In this document: positions 42,289-54,268 of the stretch, piece after piece
How positions within the stretch are numbered: the first letter of the stretch is position 1
How the letters are laid out: each line of letters begins with the position of its first letter
Origin: Pyricularia pennisetigena
Taxonomy: Eukaryota; Ascomycota; Sordariomycetes; Magnaporthales; Pyriculariaceae
Reading direction: 5' to 3'
NCBI RefSeq assembly: GCF_004337985.1
Contig: NC_043741.1
Coordinates: 7,420,032-7,484,031 of the forward strand
DNA: 64,000 nucleotides
Translations under genes and position numbers: made by a program
Notes under the pieces: generated by a model
Databases searched by the model: none
Told to the model about the DNA's origin: nothing
Seen by the model: only the letters and a program-made list of their open reading frames with translations

Positions 42289-43825
42289 ACTACGGTACCA
42301 CCATCCTTTTGTATTTTGTTGCATTATAATTTTGCCAACTCCTCTACCACGCATCGTCACTATTTCCTCAAGTTGCCCCTTTTCTTGTTGTTCTCTTGCT
42401 ACTGATTCTTCTGTCACCCTCATAATGTTCCTCGTCTATTTTTCCCTTGTAAAGCCCAGCGGCTTATTTCCATGGCTCACTTATTGCGCGATAAAACTGC
42501 AAGTTTAGTCATGACCTATAGTCAGTCAACAACGCATTCGTTCGGCACCTTGGCCCTATCGCAGTTGTATATTGTAGGACCACGAAACTAACCTTTCCAG
42601 CGTCACTATTACCGCCGGTCATACATCCCCGACAACAACAAATCTTTTGGGTATCATCTGCCCAACCGGTCCCTTTTCAGCAATCTTCGTTCTGTGCCGC
42701 TGCCTCACACAGTATAATGAGGCGCGGCTGTCTATGCAAGCTGTCGCCCATTCATGCACAGGGTCCTAACGGACAATCTCGCATCCTTCTGGGTCATGGC
42801 GCGGGGGCCAGCTGAAAAGATCCCCTGACTTTGTACAACCGCACTCCGGAACAGGCTCAAATGCGGGCATTCAACTGCCTAACCGTGCCAGCCTTGCCAC
42901 ATGTTTGGGCTAGGGAGGCGAATAGGCGACACAAAAATCTCGACCGAACCGCATGCACTACACCGCCAAAAGACGAAAGCTCCCGTCAATGACTAATGCC
43001 AGTGACTTCGATAAATATAGCCTGCAACACTTTTCCCCCAGCGCAACTGTCAACATGGACAAACAAATGTACCCATGATGTACAACAGAAATAACTCCTA
43101 AACCAGCAGGGCGGAACAATCTGCAACCTCTGTTTTAAACGTAGTGCCCGATTTGAGAATGGCCCCAGTGGGCCATCAACGGCACCTTTGACATCGGTGG
43201 ATTCTGCTGCCTGCCGGGGTTGAGGGGCGTTTCGATCCGCTCTCCAACAACAACTCGGCCTATCAGTTTGTCTGCATTGCATGGCGCTCAACACGCACAG
43301 CCCTATTGCCAGCCCTATGAACGAAATTAGGAGGTCGCCACGGGACACGCCGCAGACTTGGGGATGGGTCAGCGCCGACGAGCTTCGTCTTTTACGGTTC
43401 TGCATGTTGAACGTGGCATTGTAGGTATTTCAAGTGGAAATAGCAAACCATCTTGCCCGAACTTTGAATCAGAGGCGCCCACTAATGAACATTGGTGAAA
43501 AGTTCCCCAGCTAATAACCGTGTTGTATACTGTTTTTGGATTCCAGAGCGCCCGCTGATACCACCATCTTAAGCAAGGCGCGTCTTGGAGATTTCTTTTG
43601 CTTGCGGACATCATACGCCTGTAAGCGTAGAGCTCGCATTCGTGGGCTTCGTCCTCTGGAATATCAGTTGGCAACCGACGAACCATGCTAGTGAATGCCT
43701 AGTCCGGTTCTCGCGGCATATTTGTGCCGCTGTCACGTAAGCTTGCTTCTATAGTCTCTGGTATTAATATCTTGACAGCGAACTGGATAAGACGAGGGTG
43801 GACCGGACCTTTGCGGAATAATCAA
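42289..43825. other. Spacer with short undecided frames
   Basis: Two overlapping minus-strand frames (42986-43405, 139 codons, and 43369-43686, 105 codons) begin with plausible Met codons but share no known domain. The first has one hydrophobic stretch (LLISFIGLAIGLCVLSAM). They may be parts of one unrecognised gene or noise. Confidence 0.3.
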
Positions 43826-44325
43826 TCAGTTTGTGGGTTTAGTCCCTAGTCTTTCTTCCCATTGACAGAGTTCATCCAAGAAATTCAAACTTCCTGCCGT
43901 GCCAAAAATATCCCCACCATCCTGTGACCCGGCGTCCTCGTCATCTGTCCCGTCACACTGTTCTTCCGCAAAGTAAGGCCGTGCCACCGAGCCAACGATA
44001 TCCCAACCGTCCGGCAAGCAACCTTTTGTAATTTTTATACCACAATCATCCAAAACCAAATACTCGACAACCGAAATAACTGTTAGCTCACCCTCGACTT
44101 CTTCCTTAATCTCGGATGTATAGCTTCGTCCTGCCTCTCGTAAACGGCCTTGCTGCTCTAACCCCTCGAACACAAGGTCTACATAGCACCAACCGGTAGC
44201 CTCGGCTGCGGCACGGCTGGCTTGTAAAGCGGTCAGGACAATTGAAAGGACTTTGGCAAGCTGCGTTCTATCGCGCTGTGACTTATAAAGGGTTGCTGAC
44301 AGAGTAACTTTTATTAGTCCTTGCT
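43826..44325 (-). pseudogene. Fragment of an unrecognised gene (open C-terminal exon, no start)
   Basis: The frame stays open for about 165 codons from after TAG near 44330 to the stop at 43826 and reads like real protein: LAKVLSIVLTALQASRAAAEATGWCYVDL, an acidic-helix segment, VISVVEYLVLDDCGIKITKGC and a strongly acidic DGTDDEDAGSQDGG near the end. There is no ATG at its front. An acceptor-like CCCTAG and, 110 bp further upstream, a donor-like GTAAGT (about 44450 on the minus strand) suggest a preceding exon, but the DNA beyond soon has stops in all useful frames. I therefore call it a truncated gene or terminal exon of unknown function. Confidence 0.35.
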
Positions 44326-44340
44326 AGGGCTCAAGCAAAG

Positions 44341-45763
44341 TCTTTCGAATGAATTACCAACTTGCCACGCAACGTGGTCATATACCGTTGCACCAAAGTA
44401 TCCAAAACAATTGATTATATGCTGGGCAAACAAACACCAAACTTACTCGCCAGCCTTATTACCTAAAAATAATTAACGGCTTCACCGGGCCAAAAAAAGA
44501 CAGCACCGTATTACATAATAGCTAGTCTTATTTCGAAAGTCTAAATATAGAATTTGCAGCTGGCTTTTGTCCTTGGAACTGGGGCCACCTTTGCCCCAGA
44601 ATAACATGCCAGCCAGGATGCCCTCACTTCTATCAGTCCCGGCCGTCCTTGCTGCTGCTTCCTTTCTGCGGGCAGTTTTTTCTTCCTTTTGTGTGTGTGC
44701 GCGCCGTACCTTCTCTGTCGATACTCCCGTAAATTCTCTTCAATTTGCAATTCAATAATGAAATAGAAGCGTTCTCCTTTTTAACATCAAAATCATCACC
44801 AAAGATTGGGCGTGCGTTTTTGGTATAAATGAATATAGCCAGAGGGCCGAGTAGCTTGTGAATAGCCGGGTCAAGCGGAGGGAGCCAGGGAAGTGGAAAT
44901 CAATCATTGTCAATCTGTCCCGCCCTTTCCTGAGAATTTTTGTGCGGACTTTTGTCTGCTGGCTTCATTATTCAGCGCATTATTCTGCATCTCCAGCTGG
45001 CGAACGCGGAGTTGCTCAGTTAAGTAGGTATCCCAGAGGAGGGATCGCTTCTGGACCGCTTCAACCGGGTTGGAGCAGCCTTTGTCCCTGCGAAAGCAGC
45101 CCAAGACAGAACTTCCACTTCCTCCTTTGTTCCCCTTGACCGCTTTTGCTTTGCTGGTTGCTTTTGGCTGATGCCGTTGCTGCTAACCTTGCGCATGGGC
45201 TCGGCGTGTTGAATCTGTTAATACTATGTTAAATCGAGAAAAACTACCCAGGAAGTGAGATTCCTGTTATCTAATGGTTAGAAAAAAGGATGGCGGAAAG
45301 ACTACATCAATTTTGATCCAATGTAAATTTCTGCCCCTGCGAGGTTTTCTATTCAAAAGTCCGTTCGATGTTTGTTACACCCTCTTTGGGACAAAGGTAG
45401 TTGGCCGCAAGGCGTCGTACCCTGACCATGCCGTTGAAAACAAAAATGGTGGTGAACAGAAACAAGAAAATGGGCTTTGTAGCCAGTAATAAAGCTGTCT
45501 GAATCGGAGGCCGAACTTGAATCCTAATGGGTGGCCGGAACTTACTTAGTTCCGGATTTTATTGGTTTGGTGTCCACATATACTCCGAATTTAAGCATAA
45601 CCGACCTGAGCAGCAGATTGAAAACTGGGACCAAACAGCCAAAAAGAGCTAATTATATTGCAGAACATATGTATTTTGAACTTGACCTTTGATAGGTATT
45701 ACCCTGCAAACGTGCTCCAGAATGGGCCCAACAAACATGTACCTGCCAGACAGGGATTAGTTC
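44341..45763. other. Gene-free spacer at the edge of the repeat island
   Basis: No supported gene. From about 45500 on it passes into repeat-derived DNA that shares words with sequence near 54.6 and 55.7 kb. Confidence 0.35.
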
Positions 45764-45840
45764 TAGTCTCAGTGCTCAGACTAGACCCCCCTCCTTCGCA
45801 GTGGGGACCGAACGCTCCATGTACCTTTCAGCCACATGGC
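45764..45840 (+). repeat. Partial copy of the 131 bp inverted-terminal repeat element
   Basis: It begins with TAGTCTCAGTG and matches the element at 55695-55825 through GGGGACCGA, CGCTCCATGTACCTTTCAGC and CAC, then diverges. The far terminal repeat is missing. The following sequence contains its own small dyad (CTTTTCG ... CGAAAAG at about 45840-45870). Confidence 0.6.
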
Positions 45841-46610
45841 TTTTCGACCAATTATATTAGCCGAAAAGAATGCGCTCGTTCTAGTCTGAGGACAGCTTGT
45901 CGCATTTCGCCGTTTATAGCGGGTATACATAATGTATTCGCACTATAATGGCAAAAAGAAATGGTATAACTATAGTATGCAATTAAATATGAGAATAATA
46001 AGATACATAAAAATCATAAAAATATAAAATAACCGCGTTTTTGTAGCCAGTGTATTTGGAAAGATATTTGAATATTTAGTAGAATTTGTAGTTTTTCATT
46101 ATATTTAATTCTGATTTTAAATAGCGGTGTATAACATTAATTTAAAAATAAGCTACAATATTTATAGCCTAGCGGACCCAACACTGCAAAGTGCATGCAA
46201 TTATCAATTAGAATAAAAGTTTTATTGATATTTTTATATTAGTCAATAATTTATTAAAAAATTGAATACTTTACGCAGATATTGGTAAAATTGAAAAAAA
46301 ACTTAAATATATCCATTCTTTTATAAATCTATAGATAAATATTATTTAACTAAATAAAGCAAAAAATACAAAAATAACACAAATTTAGCATTTTTTATAT
46401 TAAAAAAGTGGGTATTACAAGTTAAATTTTACGTTGACGTTTGTTTATATACGTAATCCACTCTTTGAAGTTTTGGTTTTAATAATGTTAAAATTGGTAA
46501 AAATATAAAAGCATTTCGATTGTAATTTATATATAAAATTAAAAATATTTTACCTATCCGCATATTCAACGGCTTATATAATCGGATATGTGAACCAAAT
46601 TGTAATATTA

Positions 46611-46613
<3 letters not shown>

Positions 46614-46664
<51 letters not shown>
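46614..46664. repeat. (TA)n microsatellite, 51 bp
   Basis: Uninterrupted alternating TA inside the left flanking repeat; a shorter, interrupted equivalent is at 54236-54267 in the right copy. Confidence 0.95.
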
Positions 46665-46666
<2 letters not shown>

Positions 46667-46724
46667 ATACCACCCCACATGTGCAGAAACTATAAAACCT
46701 GGCTGCAAACCAAAAATAATATAA

Positions 46725-46729
46725 GATTA
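46725..46729. repeat. Left 5 bp target duplication of the Gypsy element
   Basis: GATTA directly before the 5' LTR, repeated at 53949-53953 directly after the 3' LTR. Confidence 0.85.
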
Positions 46730-47182
46730 TGTTACGACCAGACAAGATGGGTCGGTACCAATGAGGCCAGGCGGGGTCACCCCCCCTCCTAACGACACTC
46801 GACCAAAGGAAACACCGACCGACAGGAAACAAAATAACATAAAAGATCACGTGACCCCACGTAATCGCCAAAAAAACGATATAATTAATATATTACATAT
46901 CAATTATAGCAGAACAAATGATATGCGGGCTATAGGACATATCAAGCATATTACACCCAGGACAACGGACTATATAAAATACGCTTATTACCATATAAAT
47001 AGATTCGATTTTAGGATTGCTTAGCAGCAATTAAACTTTAGTTAATTTTAATATTTATTTAAAAACGATTATAATTTCACCCCAATTATTAAAAACCCCA
47101 ATTACCCAATTAAAACGTTTAATTGCTTTAACCCACTATATTTTACCTTAAAAACAGGTTACCCGATACCTTAATTATAATA
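46730..47182 (+). repeat. 5' LTR of the Gypsy element
   Basis: Starts TGTTACGACC and aligns without gaps to 53496-53948. The right third is AT-enriched compared with the 3' LTR and its 3' end is changed from AACA to AATA, while the left part keeps C/G bases that are mutated in the other LTR. Confidence 0.92.
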
Positions 47183-48991
47183 TTTTAATTGCTCCTGTTC
47201 AATACTTTGCCTTAAAATATACCGAACAGTATCGCCGAAATAATGTTTTCCAATAAAACCACCCCTTAAACCCTTTTTACTATTAACGTTCCGGCCAGCG
47301 CTAATATTTTGCGTTAAATGGTCGCGACGCTTTAAGCAAAAAATCGACAATTCCAGGAACGAATAACCGAACAAATTAATCGAACCAATAGGAATTATAT
47401 TAAATATTTTTTACCATTACCTTATAATGGCACCCTAAATACCTTACAGGGATTTTTTACGGGAACCCGGGCCTATTTTCACTTTAACGAAAACAATTTC
47501 GATAATAACGCAAAAAAAGTTATTTACGCAATTTCGTTATTAAAAGGCGATACGTTTACCTGGTTCGAACTAATTCTACGAAATTATTTGGACCACGATA
47601 AAAAAAAAAACCGTAAAGTTGAAATTAACCGCATTTTCGACGATTACGAGAATTTCGAAAAATGTTTTAGGGGAATATTCGGTAGCCCAAACGAGGAACG
47701 TACGGTTAAACGTAAATTGGTACGCCTCACCCAAACCAAATCGGTATTTAAATATACCAGTAAATTTCGACAAATTACCGCCAAATTACTATGGGGCCCC
47801 GAAACCCTAATGGCACGCTTTTATACGGGATTTAAAAAAAAAATTAAAAACGAATTTGTTAAAAAAAAACGACCCAATACCCTAACCGAATACGTAAAGC
47901 TAGCAATTAAAATCGATAACCGATTTTACGAACGGAAACTGGAACGACGCGAAAAACGTAACGTATAAAGGCCAATTTTGCGATAAATTAATACGGGACG
48001 CAAATACCAATACCCCAAACCGTTTCGCCAATATAATATTTCCTACGGAATACACAACGGATTTATAAACTTTAACGCGACCCAATATAAAAAACTTCGC
48101 AAGGATCCCAAAAATGGTAAATGCTTTAAATACGAAAAACTAGGACATATAACCAAATTTTGTCCCCAAAACATTCCGGATTTACACCCCGATTCCAAAA
48201 AACTACGAAAATTAAATACCACCACCCATTAACAGATACCACCGGATTAATACAGTTTGAAAAACTGGACCATATATTACAACGATAATTATATAATCCA
48301 TAATAGCGCAAAAATGGACGCAGGATAGTACCCATAAAAATTTAAAAATATTCGGACCCTAATAGTAGGAAACCGTGTATTTATTAAAACCAAACCACCG
48401 GTACAACTACGCAGGCAAAACACCAAATTACCCGAATTTACGGAATTAAATACCTTAAAAAAATTAGAACCAAAACCATTGGGACAAACCCACCGCATCC
48501 GGATAATCTAATAAGCCCCAACGGACGAATTTAATAACGAATTAAAAAACGAATTTAGCGAAAAAAAAACTATATTTTTAAACCTATATAATGCAGCAAG
48601 GGAAAACAACCCCTATATATATAAAAAGAAATTTATCGATTTATACCGAAACGACCAATTAGTGCAATTTCCCGGAATACTATTTCGAATACAAATACAA
48701 AACCCCATAGGATTAATCGATCCAATTTTCGGAAACCACCCAATTTTGGATACCAAATATCCCAAATATATAAAAATCTTTTGGGTAAAATGTTTTCGAA
48801 ACAATTGCGGACTGCATTTTAACAAAAAAATAGTCCACGATTTCTTCCCACGACGACGCAAAACAATAAATATCCACGAAATATACACCACCATTAAATT
48901 ACCCAATTGGGAAATTAAAATAAAATTTAACACCGAACCAGCGGTAATTTTCACCCTTTATAACGATTACCCTATGGTATGTTATAATTAA
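47183..48991 (+). pseudogene. Gag remnant of the Gypsy element
   Basis: Reading frame 2 codes for a retrotransposon gag core (YAISLLKGDTFTWFE just before 47580, then an open piece 47588-47968 with NRIFDDYENFEKCFRGIFG). It continues to a zinc knuckle near 48119-48163 in which the second Cys is Tyr (CFKYEKLGHITKFC), and to a second open piece at 48662-48991 with a C-x5-C-x2-H arrangement (CFRNNCGLHFNKK). Premature stops separate the pieces, but the frame is kept. The function in the ancestor was RNA packaging. Confidence 0.75.
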
Positions 48992-49559
48992 AAACAATTC
49001 CCATGGTACGAATACACCCGAAATATTTGCAAAATACATATATTAATTAAAGCACAGGTATGGCACGAAACGAAATTACGATAACCAGGACCCGCACCCA
49101 TAACCAAAATTGTGTGGAACCCCAACGTTAAAAACAACGAAATACCCATAAACGTACGAAAAACGCCTGCACTAACAAAACACCGACTTAATAAAATTAA
49201 CGTTAAAAATAGCCATACGCCCCGAAATAAAAAAAATAAAGACCCACGACGCGAGTCCAATAAACCAAAAAATTAGGATAACCAGACGGTACAGGGTATT
49301 AAACGGTAGCAATAAAAACGGAATAAAAAACCCTAAACGCCACGTAAACCACGAAAGCAATATACGAATACATATTCCTAAATATACGATTTAATAGAAA
49401 ACCCATACGAGCGCTCCTTAATAGCGGAACACAAAGCAACTATATTTTTCCAAAAATCGTAAAAAAACGACGAATATTTTGGCGATAAAAGGAAAAATTA
49501 TATCGACTACAAACCGTAAAAAAAGAGGCAATTTTATACGGGAACGGCACTATCGAAAC

Positions 49560-52500
49560 AAAAACCGTACACCTTTGGATGGAAAATTATAAACGAAAAA
49601 AATAAATCATTTTGGATATTACGGAAATAGGGAATAAAAACATAATTTTAGGAATTCCCTGGTTTAAAAGGAGCAACCCCCGGATAAATTGGACTATAGG
49701 CCAAATTTAATAGGAAAAGCATTTAATTACTAAACGACCTCCAACACAATAGGGTTTATACAGGAAATATAGGGTACGGAAAAACTAAATAAAACAAATG
49801 GCGTACCTATAGGAAGGACGATTAACCCCGGAGCTAATATCGGAAAAAAAACGACTATTTATAGGCCAAAACCGATCCAATTATACAATATAAACCACGA
49901 AAAAACAGACCAAAAACGGCAAAATCCCAAAAAAATACCAAAATTATATACGATTATTTAACCAAAAACTCGAAACAGGATTACCCGAGCATAGTCCGTT
50001 CGACCACGAAATACTATTAAAAAAAAAAACCCAACCAAAATTCCATAAAATATACGGTTTAAATCCGATACAAATGGAAATTTTAAACGAATATTTCGCG
50101 GAAAACTTTAAAAAAAACTATATTAAATTATCGATATTACCAGTAGGATACCCAATCCTTTTCGTACCAAAAAAAAACGGAAAATTACGATTATGCGTGG
50201 ATTACCGACAATTAAACGATATTATAATAAAAAATTGCTACCCGCTCCCACTAATAGGAAAATTTCGAAACATATTTTACCAAATACAATGGTTTACGAT
50301 ACTAAACCTTAAAAAAGCATATAATTTAATCCGCATAAAGGAAAGCGAAAAATGGAAAACAGCATTTCGCATTAAACGAAAATATTACGAATACCTGGTA
50401 ATACTTTTCGGTTTTATTAACGCCCCCGCAACCTTTTAAACCATAATTAACCACGTTTTTAAAAAATATTTAAACATTTTTGTCGTTATTTATTTGGACG
50501 ATATCCTTATTTTTTCCAAAACGTTGGAAAAACACAAAAAACACGTCCACACAGTTTTACAAAAATTACAAAACGCTAAATTTTTAATTAAACCCGAAAA
50601 ATGCATTTTTTATAGCAAGCAAATTAACTTTTTAGGATATATTATCGCCCCTGGAGAAATTAGGATGGAAAAATTAAAAATCCAAACAATAAAGGAATGG
50701 CCCCAACTATAAAACGTAAAAAACGTTCGGGTATTCCTTGGATTCGTAAATTTTTATAAAAAATTTATTAAAGGTTACGGCGCGATCGCCACCCTATTAA
50801 CCAATATAACCAAAAAGGATTTAAAATTCTAATGGACGGAACAAATACAGCAAGCTTTCGAATAGCTATAAAAGGCAATAATACAAAAACCGATCCTCAA
50901 AATACCAAACCCAACGAAACTTTTCGAAATCGAAACCGACGCATCCGATTACGCAATCGGAGGATAATTTAACCAACGAAACGAAAAAGGACGCCTACAC
51001 CCTTGCGCCTTTTTTTCACAAAAATTACATAGACCAGAATTTAATTACCAAATCCACGATAAAAAATTTATAACTATTATCCGAGCATTTGAAAAATGGA
51101 AACCACAATTATCCGGAATTAAACACGAAATATTAGTTTATACGGACCATAAAAACCTAACCCATTTTACCACCAGCAAAATATTAAATAAACGACAAAT
51201 TAAATGGGCAAAATTCCTATTAAAATTCTATTTTAAAATTATTTACCGAAAAAAAATAGAAAATGGTAGGGCCGACGCCTTTAGCAAAAAACCAAATTAT
51301 AAAAATATAATACCCGAGGAAATACGGAAGATTTTTACGGTAAACGATAACGGAAACCTTTTACTAGCTTACCGAAATCTTATAACGACCAATACGGTAA
51401 TTATACCAAAAAAAATACGGAAAATCCACGAAAGTAAAGTTTACGGATACCAAGGGATTTCCAAAATATGGAAACGGTTAAAATAGCATTATAATTTTAA
51501 AGGAACACGATAAAAAGTACGAAAAACCATTAAGAATTGCGAATTTTGCGCAAAAAGCAAATCCGCCAAATATAAACCTTACGGGTTTTTACAACCTTTA
51601 CCAACCCCTGATAAAACCTGGTAAACCATTATAATGGACTTTATCGTTAAATTACCACCTTCCGAAAAACCATTTATTAAAATTAAATACGATAGTATAT
51701 TAGTTATAGTGGACAAATTTACTAAATACGCCTATTTCCTACCTTATAAGGAAAGTAGCAACGCCGAAAAAATCGCCTACATATTTTTACGAATAATTGT
51801 TAACAACCACGGATTTCCAAAAAGCATTATTACGGACAAAAATAAGCTTTTTACATCAAAATTCTGGAAATTTTTAATGGAACAGCTAGGAACCGACCAC
51901 AAATTATTTACAATATTCCACTTACAGATAAATGGACAAACAAAACGAGCAAACCAAATATTGGAACAATATTTAAAATATTATATAAACTATAAATAGG
52001 ATAATTGGGTACGGTTATTACCCACAGCACAATTCGTATATAATAGTTTAAAAAATAAAAATACCAAAATAACCCCGTTTTATACTAATTACGAATTTAA
52101 CCCTACGGTATATGGAAAACCAAAAACCACGATTACGGCCCCACGAACCGATAAACAAGCAAACGAATTACAAAAACTCCACCAAAAACTCCAACAGAAA
52201 TTGGAATTCGTACGAAGAAAAATGACCAAATACGCCAACCAATATCGGATAAAGGGACTATCCTTCCAGGAAGGAAATAGCGTTTACTTTATTCGACGTA
52301 ATATTAAAATACAACGACCAAATAGCAAATTTAATTATAAAAAATTTGGATTTTTTAAAATCGATAAAAAAATTAGTAAAACCAATTACAAATTATTATT
52401 ATTAGGAACTATGAAAATCCACCCAACGTTCCACGTATTATTATTGGAACTAGCATTACCCGGCACCAATATATAAAAAACAATCGAAATCGACGAAAAA

Positions 52501-52660
52501 AAAATATACGACGTCGAACGAATATTGGACCACAAACGTAACCACGGTAAAATAAAATACCTTATTAAATAGGAAAATTACGGATACGAAAAAAATATTT
52601 GGGAACCTTTTAACCACCTCCAAAATTGCCAAAAATTATTCCGTTAATATTACCAGGAAT
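49560..52660 (+). pseudogene. Pol remnant: protease, reverse transcriptase, RNase H, integrase, chromodomain
   Basis: All parts lie in frame 1. The protease tail ILGIPWFKRSNPRINW is at about 49642-49690. The reverse transcriptase spans 50074-50712, with VPKKNGKLRLCVDYRQLND and the intact YLDD box near 50490, but motif A Asp changed to Asn. RNase H runs from about 50930 (ETDASDYAIGG) to 51290. The integrase is at about 51540-51999, with the first Asp in IIMDF near 51637, the second in ITDKN near 51836 and the Glu in QILEQYLKYY near 51965, so the DDE residues look preserved. The C-terminal chromodomain is at about 52507-52650 (DVERILDHKRN ... NIWEPFNHLQN). Stops replace Gln codons at many points. 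Confidence 0.85.
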
Positions 52661-52794
52661 TGGATTTGCGAGCAAATTAACCAAAAAAAAAGGACGATTT
52701 AAAAAAACACTATTTACCATTCCCAAAAACTAAGGATCGATTAGGATTCGAAACTATACCACCAAACGAATTTACAAAAAACGATTAATATATA

Positions 52795-53390
52795 TTAACA
52801 AACCGAAATATACGGATAAAACAATTTACCGACCGAATATTGCGCAAAAATATTTATTTTATCCAGCAAAAAAGGATTTAAAAAACCTATTGGGAAAAAC
52901 GAATCCCAAACGAAATTGGAATCCGGAAAAAGCGATTCCAAAAACATTTTAGGAAAAACCTCGGTTAATCGCCGCCGCTCCTCCTGCTCCGCCTCCTCGC
53001 GTTCCACCCGATCCAATTCCTCCAAATTGTTAATACCGCGACGAACCGCCCTTATTATTTTTTCAAACCACATTTTTTTTTATTTACGCAATCGAAAAAC
53101 TTTTTCCTCCGCCGCCTCCAATTTAAATTTAAATTTTAAATGTTGGGCCGCGATCTTATGTAGCTGTTTTCGGGAAATATTTATAATATCGTATCGCGAA
53201 CGACCCAGGCGAATATATTCGATATAACGAAAGGAATTCCGAAGCGATACAGCGTATTTCGCAATCCCCTACGATTCGTAAACAAAATAAAAAAACATTT
53301 CGACCGCCGAAAAAAAAAATATAAAAAGCAAATCGTTACGACGAGCGGTGGACGTGCGACCACGGGTTTTAACTACGCGATTGGATATGG
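52795..53390 (-). pseudogene. Antisense coiled-coil reading frame inside the Gypsy 3' region
   Basis: On the minus strand one frame runs for about 195 codons with only two internal stops. One is in VYES*GIAKYAVSLRNSF; the other is in RLRK*KKMWFEKIIRAV, where a CAA-to-TAA change explains it. It starts around RGRTSTARRNDLLFIFF, passes through FRYIEYIRLGRSRYDII and NISRKQLHKIAAQHL, a heptad-like LEAAEEKVFRLRK coiled coil, then RRGINNLEELDRVEREEAEQ, and ends at 52795. I remember very similar antisense proteins in other fungal Gypsy elements, annotated as hypothetical. It lies between the pol stop and the 3' LTR, opposite to gag-pol. Role unknown; it is too regular to be chance. Confidence 0.6.
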
Positions 53391-53477
53391 CGTAAAAAAG
53401 TTAATAAGGAAAAAATATGGAAATAAAAACAAGGATTAAAAAAGTACAAATTATTTAAAGGTTAAAGGGATTTGGCC

Positions 53478-53490
53478 AAAAAAGGGGAGA
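53478..53490 (+). promoter_or_regulatory. Polypurine tract of the Gypsy element
   Basis: AAAAAAGGGGAGA ends five bases before the 3' LTR, the expected place for plus-strand priming. Confidence 0.75.
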
Positions 53491-53495
53491 TTTGA

Positions 53496-53948
53496 TATTA
53501 CGACCAAATAAGATGGGTCGGTACCAATAAGGCCAGGCGGGGTCACCCCCCCTTTTAACGACATTCGATTAAAGGAAATACCGACCGACAGGAAATAAAA
53601 TGATATAAAAAATTACGTAACCCCACGTAATCGCCAAAAAAACGATATAATTGATATATTATATATTAATTATAGCAGAACAAATGATATGCGGGCTATA
53701 GGATATATTAAGCATATTATACCCAGGACAACGGATTATATAAAATACGTTTATTACTATGTAGATAAATTCGATTTTAGGATTGTTTAGCAGCAATTAA
53801 ATTCTAGTTAACCTCAATATTTACTTGAAAACGATTATAACTTCACCCCAGTTATTGAGAACCCCAGTTACCCAGTTAAGACGCTCAGTTGCTTCAACCC
53901 ACTGTATTTTACCCTAAGAACAGGTTACCCGATACCTTGATCGTAACA
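53496..53948 (+). repeat. 3' LTR of the Gypsy element
   Basis: Equal in length to the 5' LTR. It starts TATTACGACC (TG lost to TA) and ends GTAACA. The left two thirds carry most C-to-T and G-to-A changes; the right third is the better preserved copy. Confidence 0.92.
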
Positions 53949-54226
53949 GATTAATCAAATAAAGCAAAAAAATTTATAAAATACACATTTAGCATTTTTT
54001 ATTATAAAAAAGCTTTTAAAGCCGATATTATAAATTAGATTGAGTTTGGACATTTTTCTATATACGTAATCCAATCCCTAAAGCTTTGGTCTTATTATCG
54101 TCAAAATTCGTAAAAATATAAACGAATTTCGATTGTAAATTTTGTATAAAAAAATGTATATTTTGCCTATCCGCTTATTTAACTGCTTATATGGTATGGT
54201 ATATATACCAGAGTTCATTATAACGG

Positions 54227-54268
<42 letters not shown>

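Larger units (their letters stand above)
46340..46729 (+). repeat. Left copy of a direct repeat flanking the Gypsy element
   Basis: This roughly 390 bp AT-rich segment (shared blocks: TTTAGCATTTTTTAT, ATATACGTAATCCA, AAAATATAAA, ATTTCGATTGTAA, CCTATCCGC, TTATATGG/TTATATAAT, then a TA tract and CACGTGCA/CACATGTGCA) recurs at 53949-54340. The Gypsy element lies exactly between the two. Confidence 0.7.
46730..53948 (+). mobile_element. Decayed Gypsy-class LTR retrotransposon (chromovirus), 7,219 bp
   Basis: Two 453 bp LTRs, a GATTA target duplication, a polypurine tract at 53478-53490, gag, and a pol frame with protease, reverse transcriptase, RNase H, integrase and chromodomain traces identify a Ty3/Gypsy chromovirus. 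The pol remains stay in one frame (frame 1) over about 3 kb while being cut by many TAA/TAG stops at former Gln codons. The damage is therefore transition point mutation rather than indels, as expected of repeat-induced point mutation. The catalytic reverse-transcriptase Asp of motif A has become Asn (FTILNLKKAYNLIRI). The copy cannot encode working proteins. Composition is very AT-rich but CG dinucleotides persist. Confidence 0.95.

Noticed and set aside
46614..46664. TA tract as a replication origin or centromere signal
   Set aside because: A microsatellite inside a repeated sequence; nothing else supports origin or centromere function.
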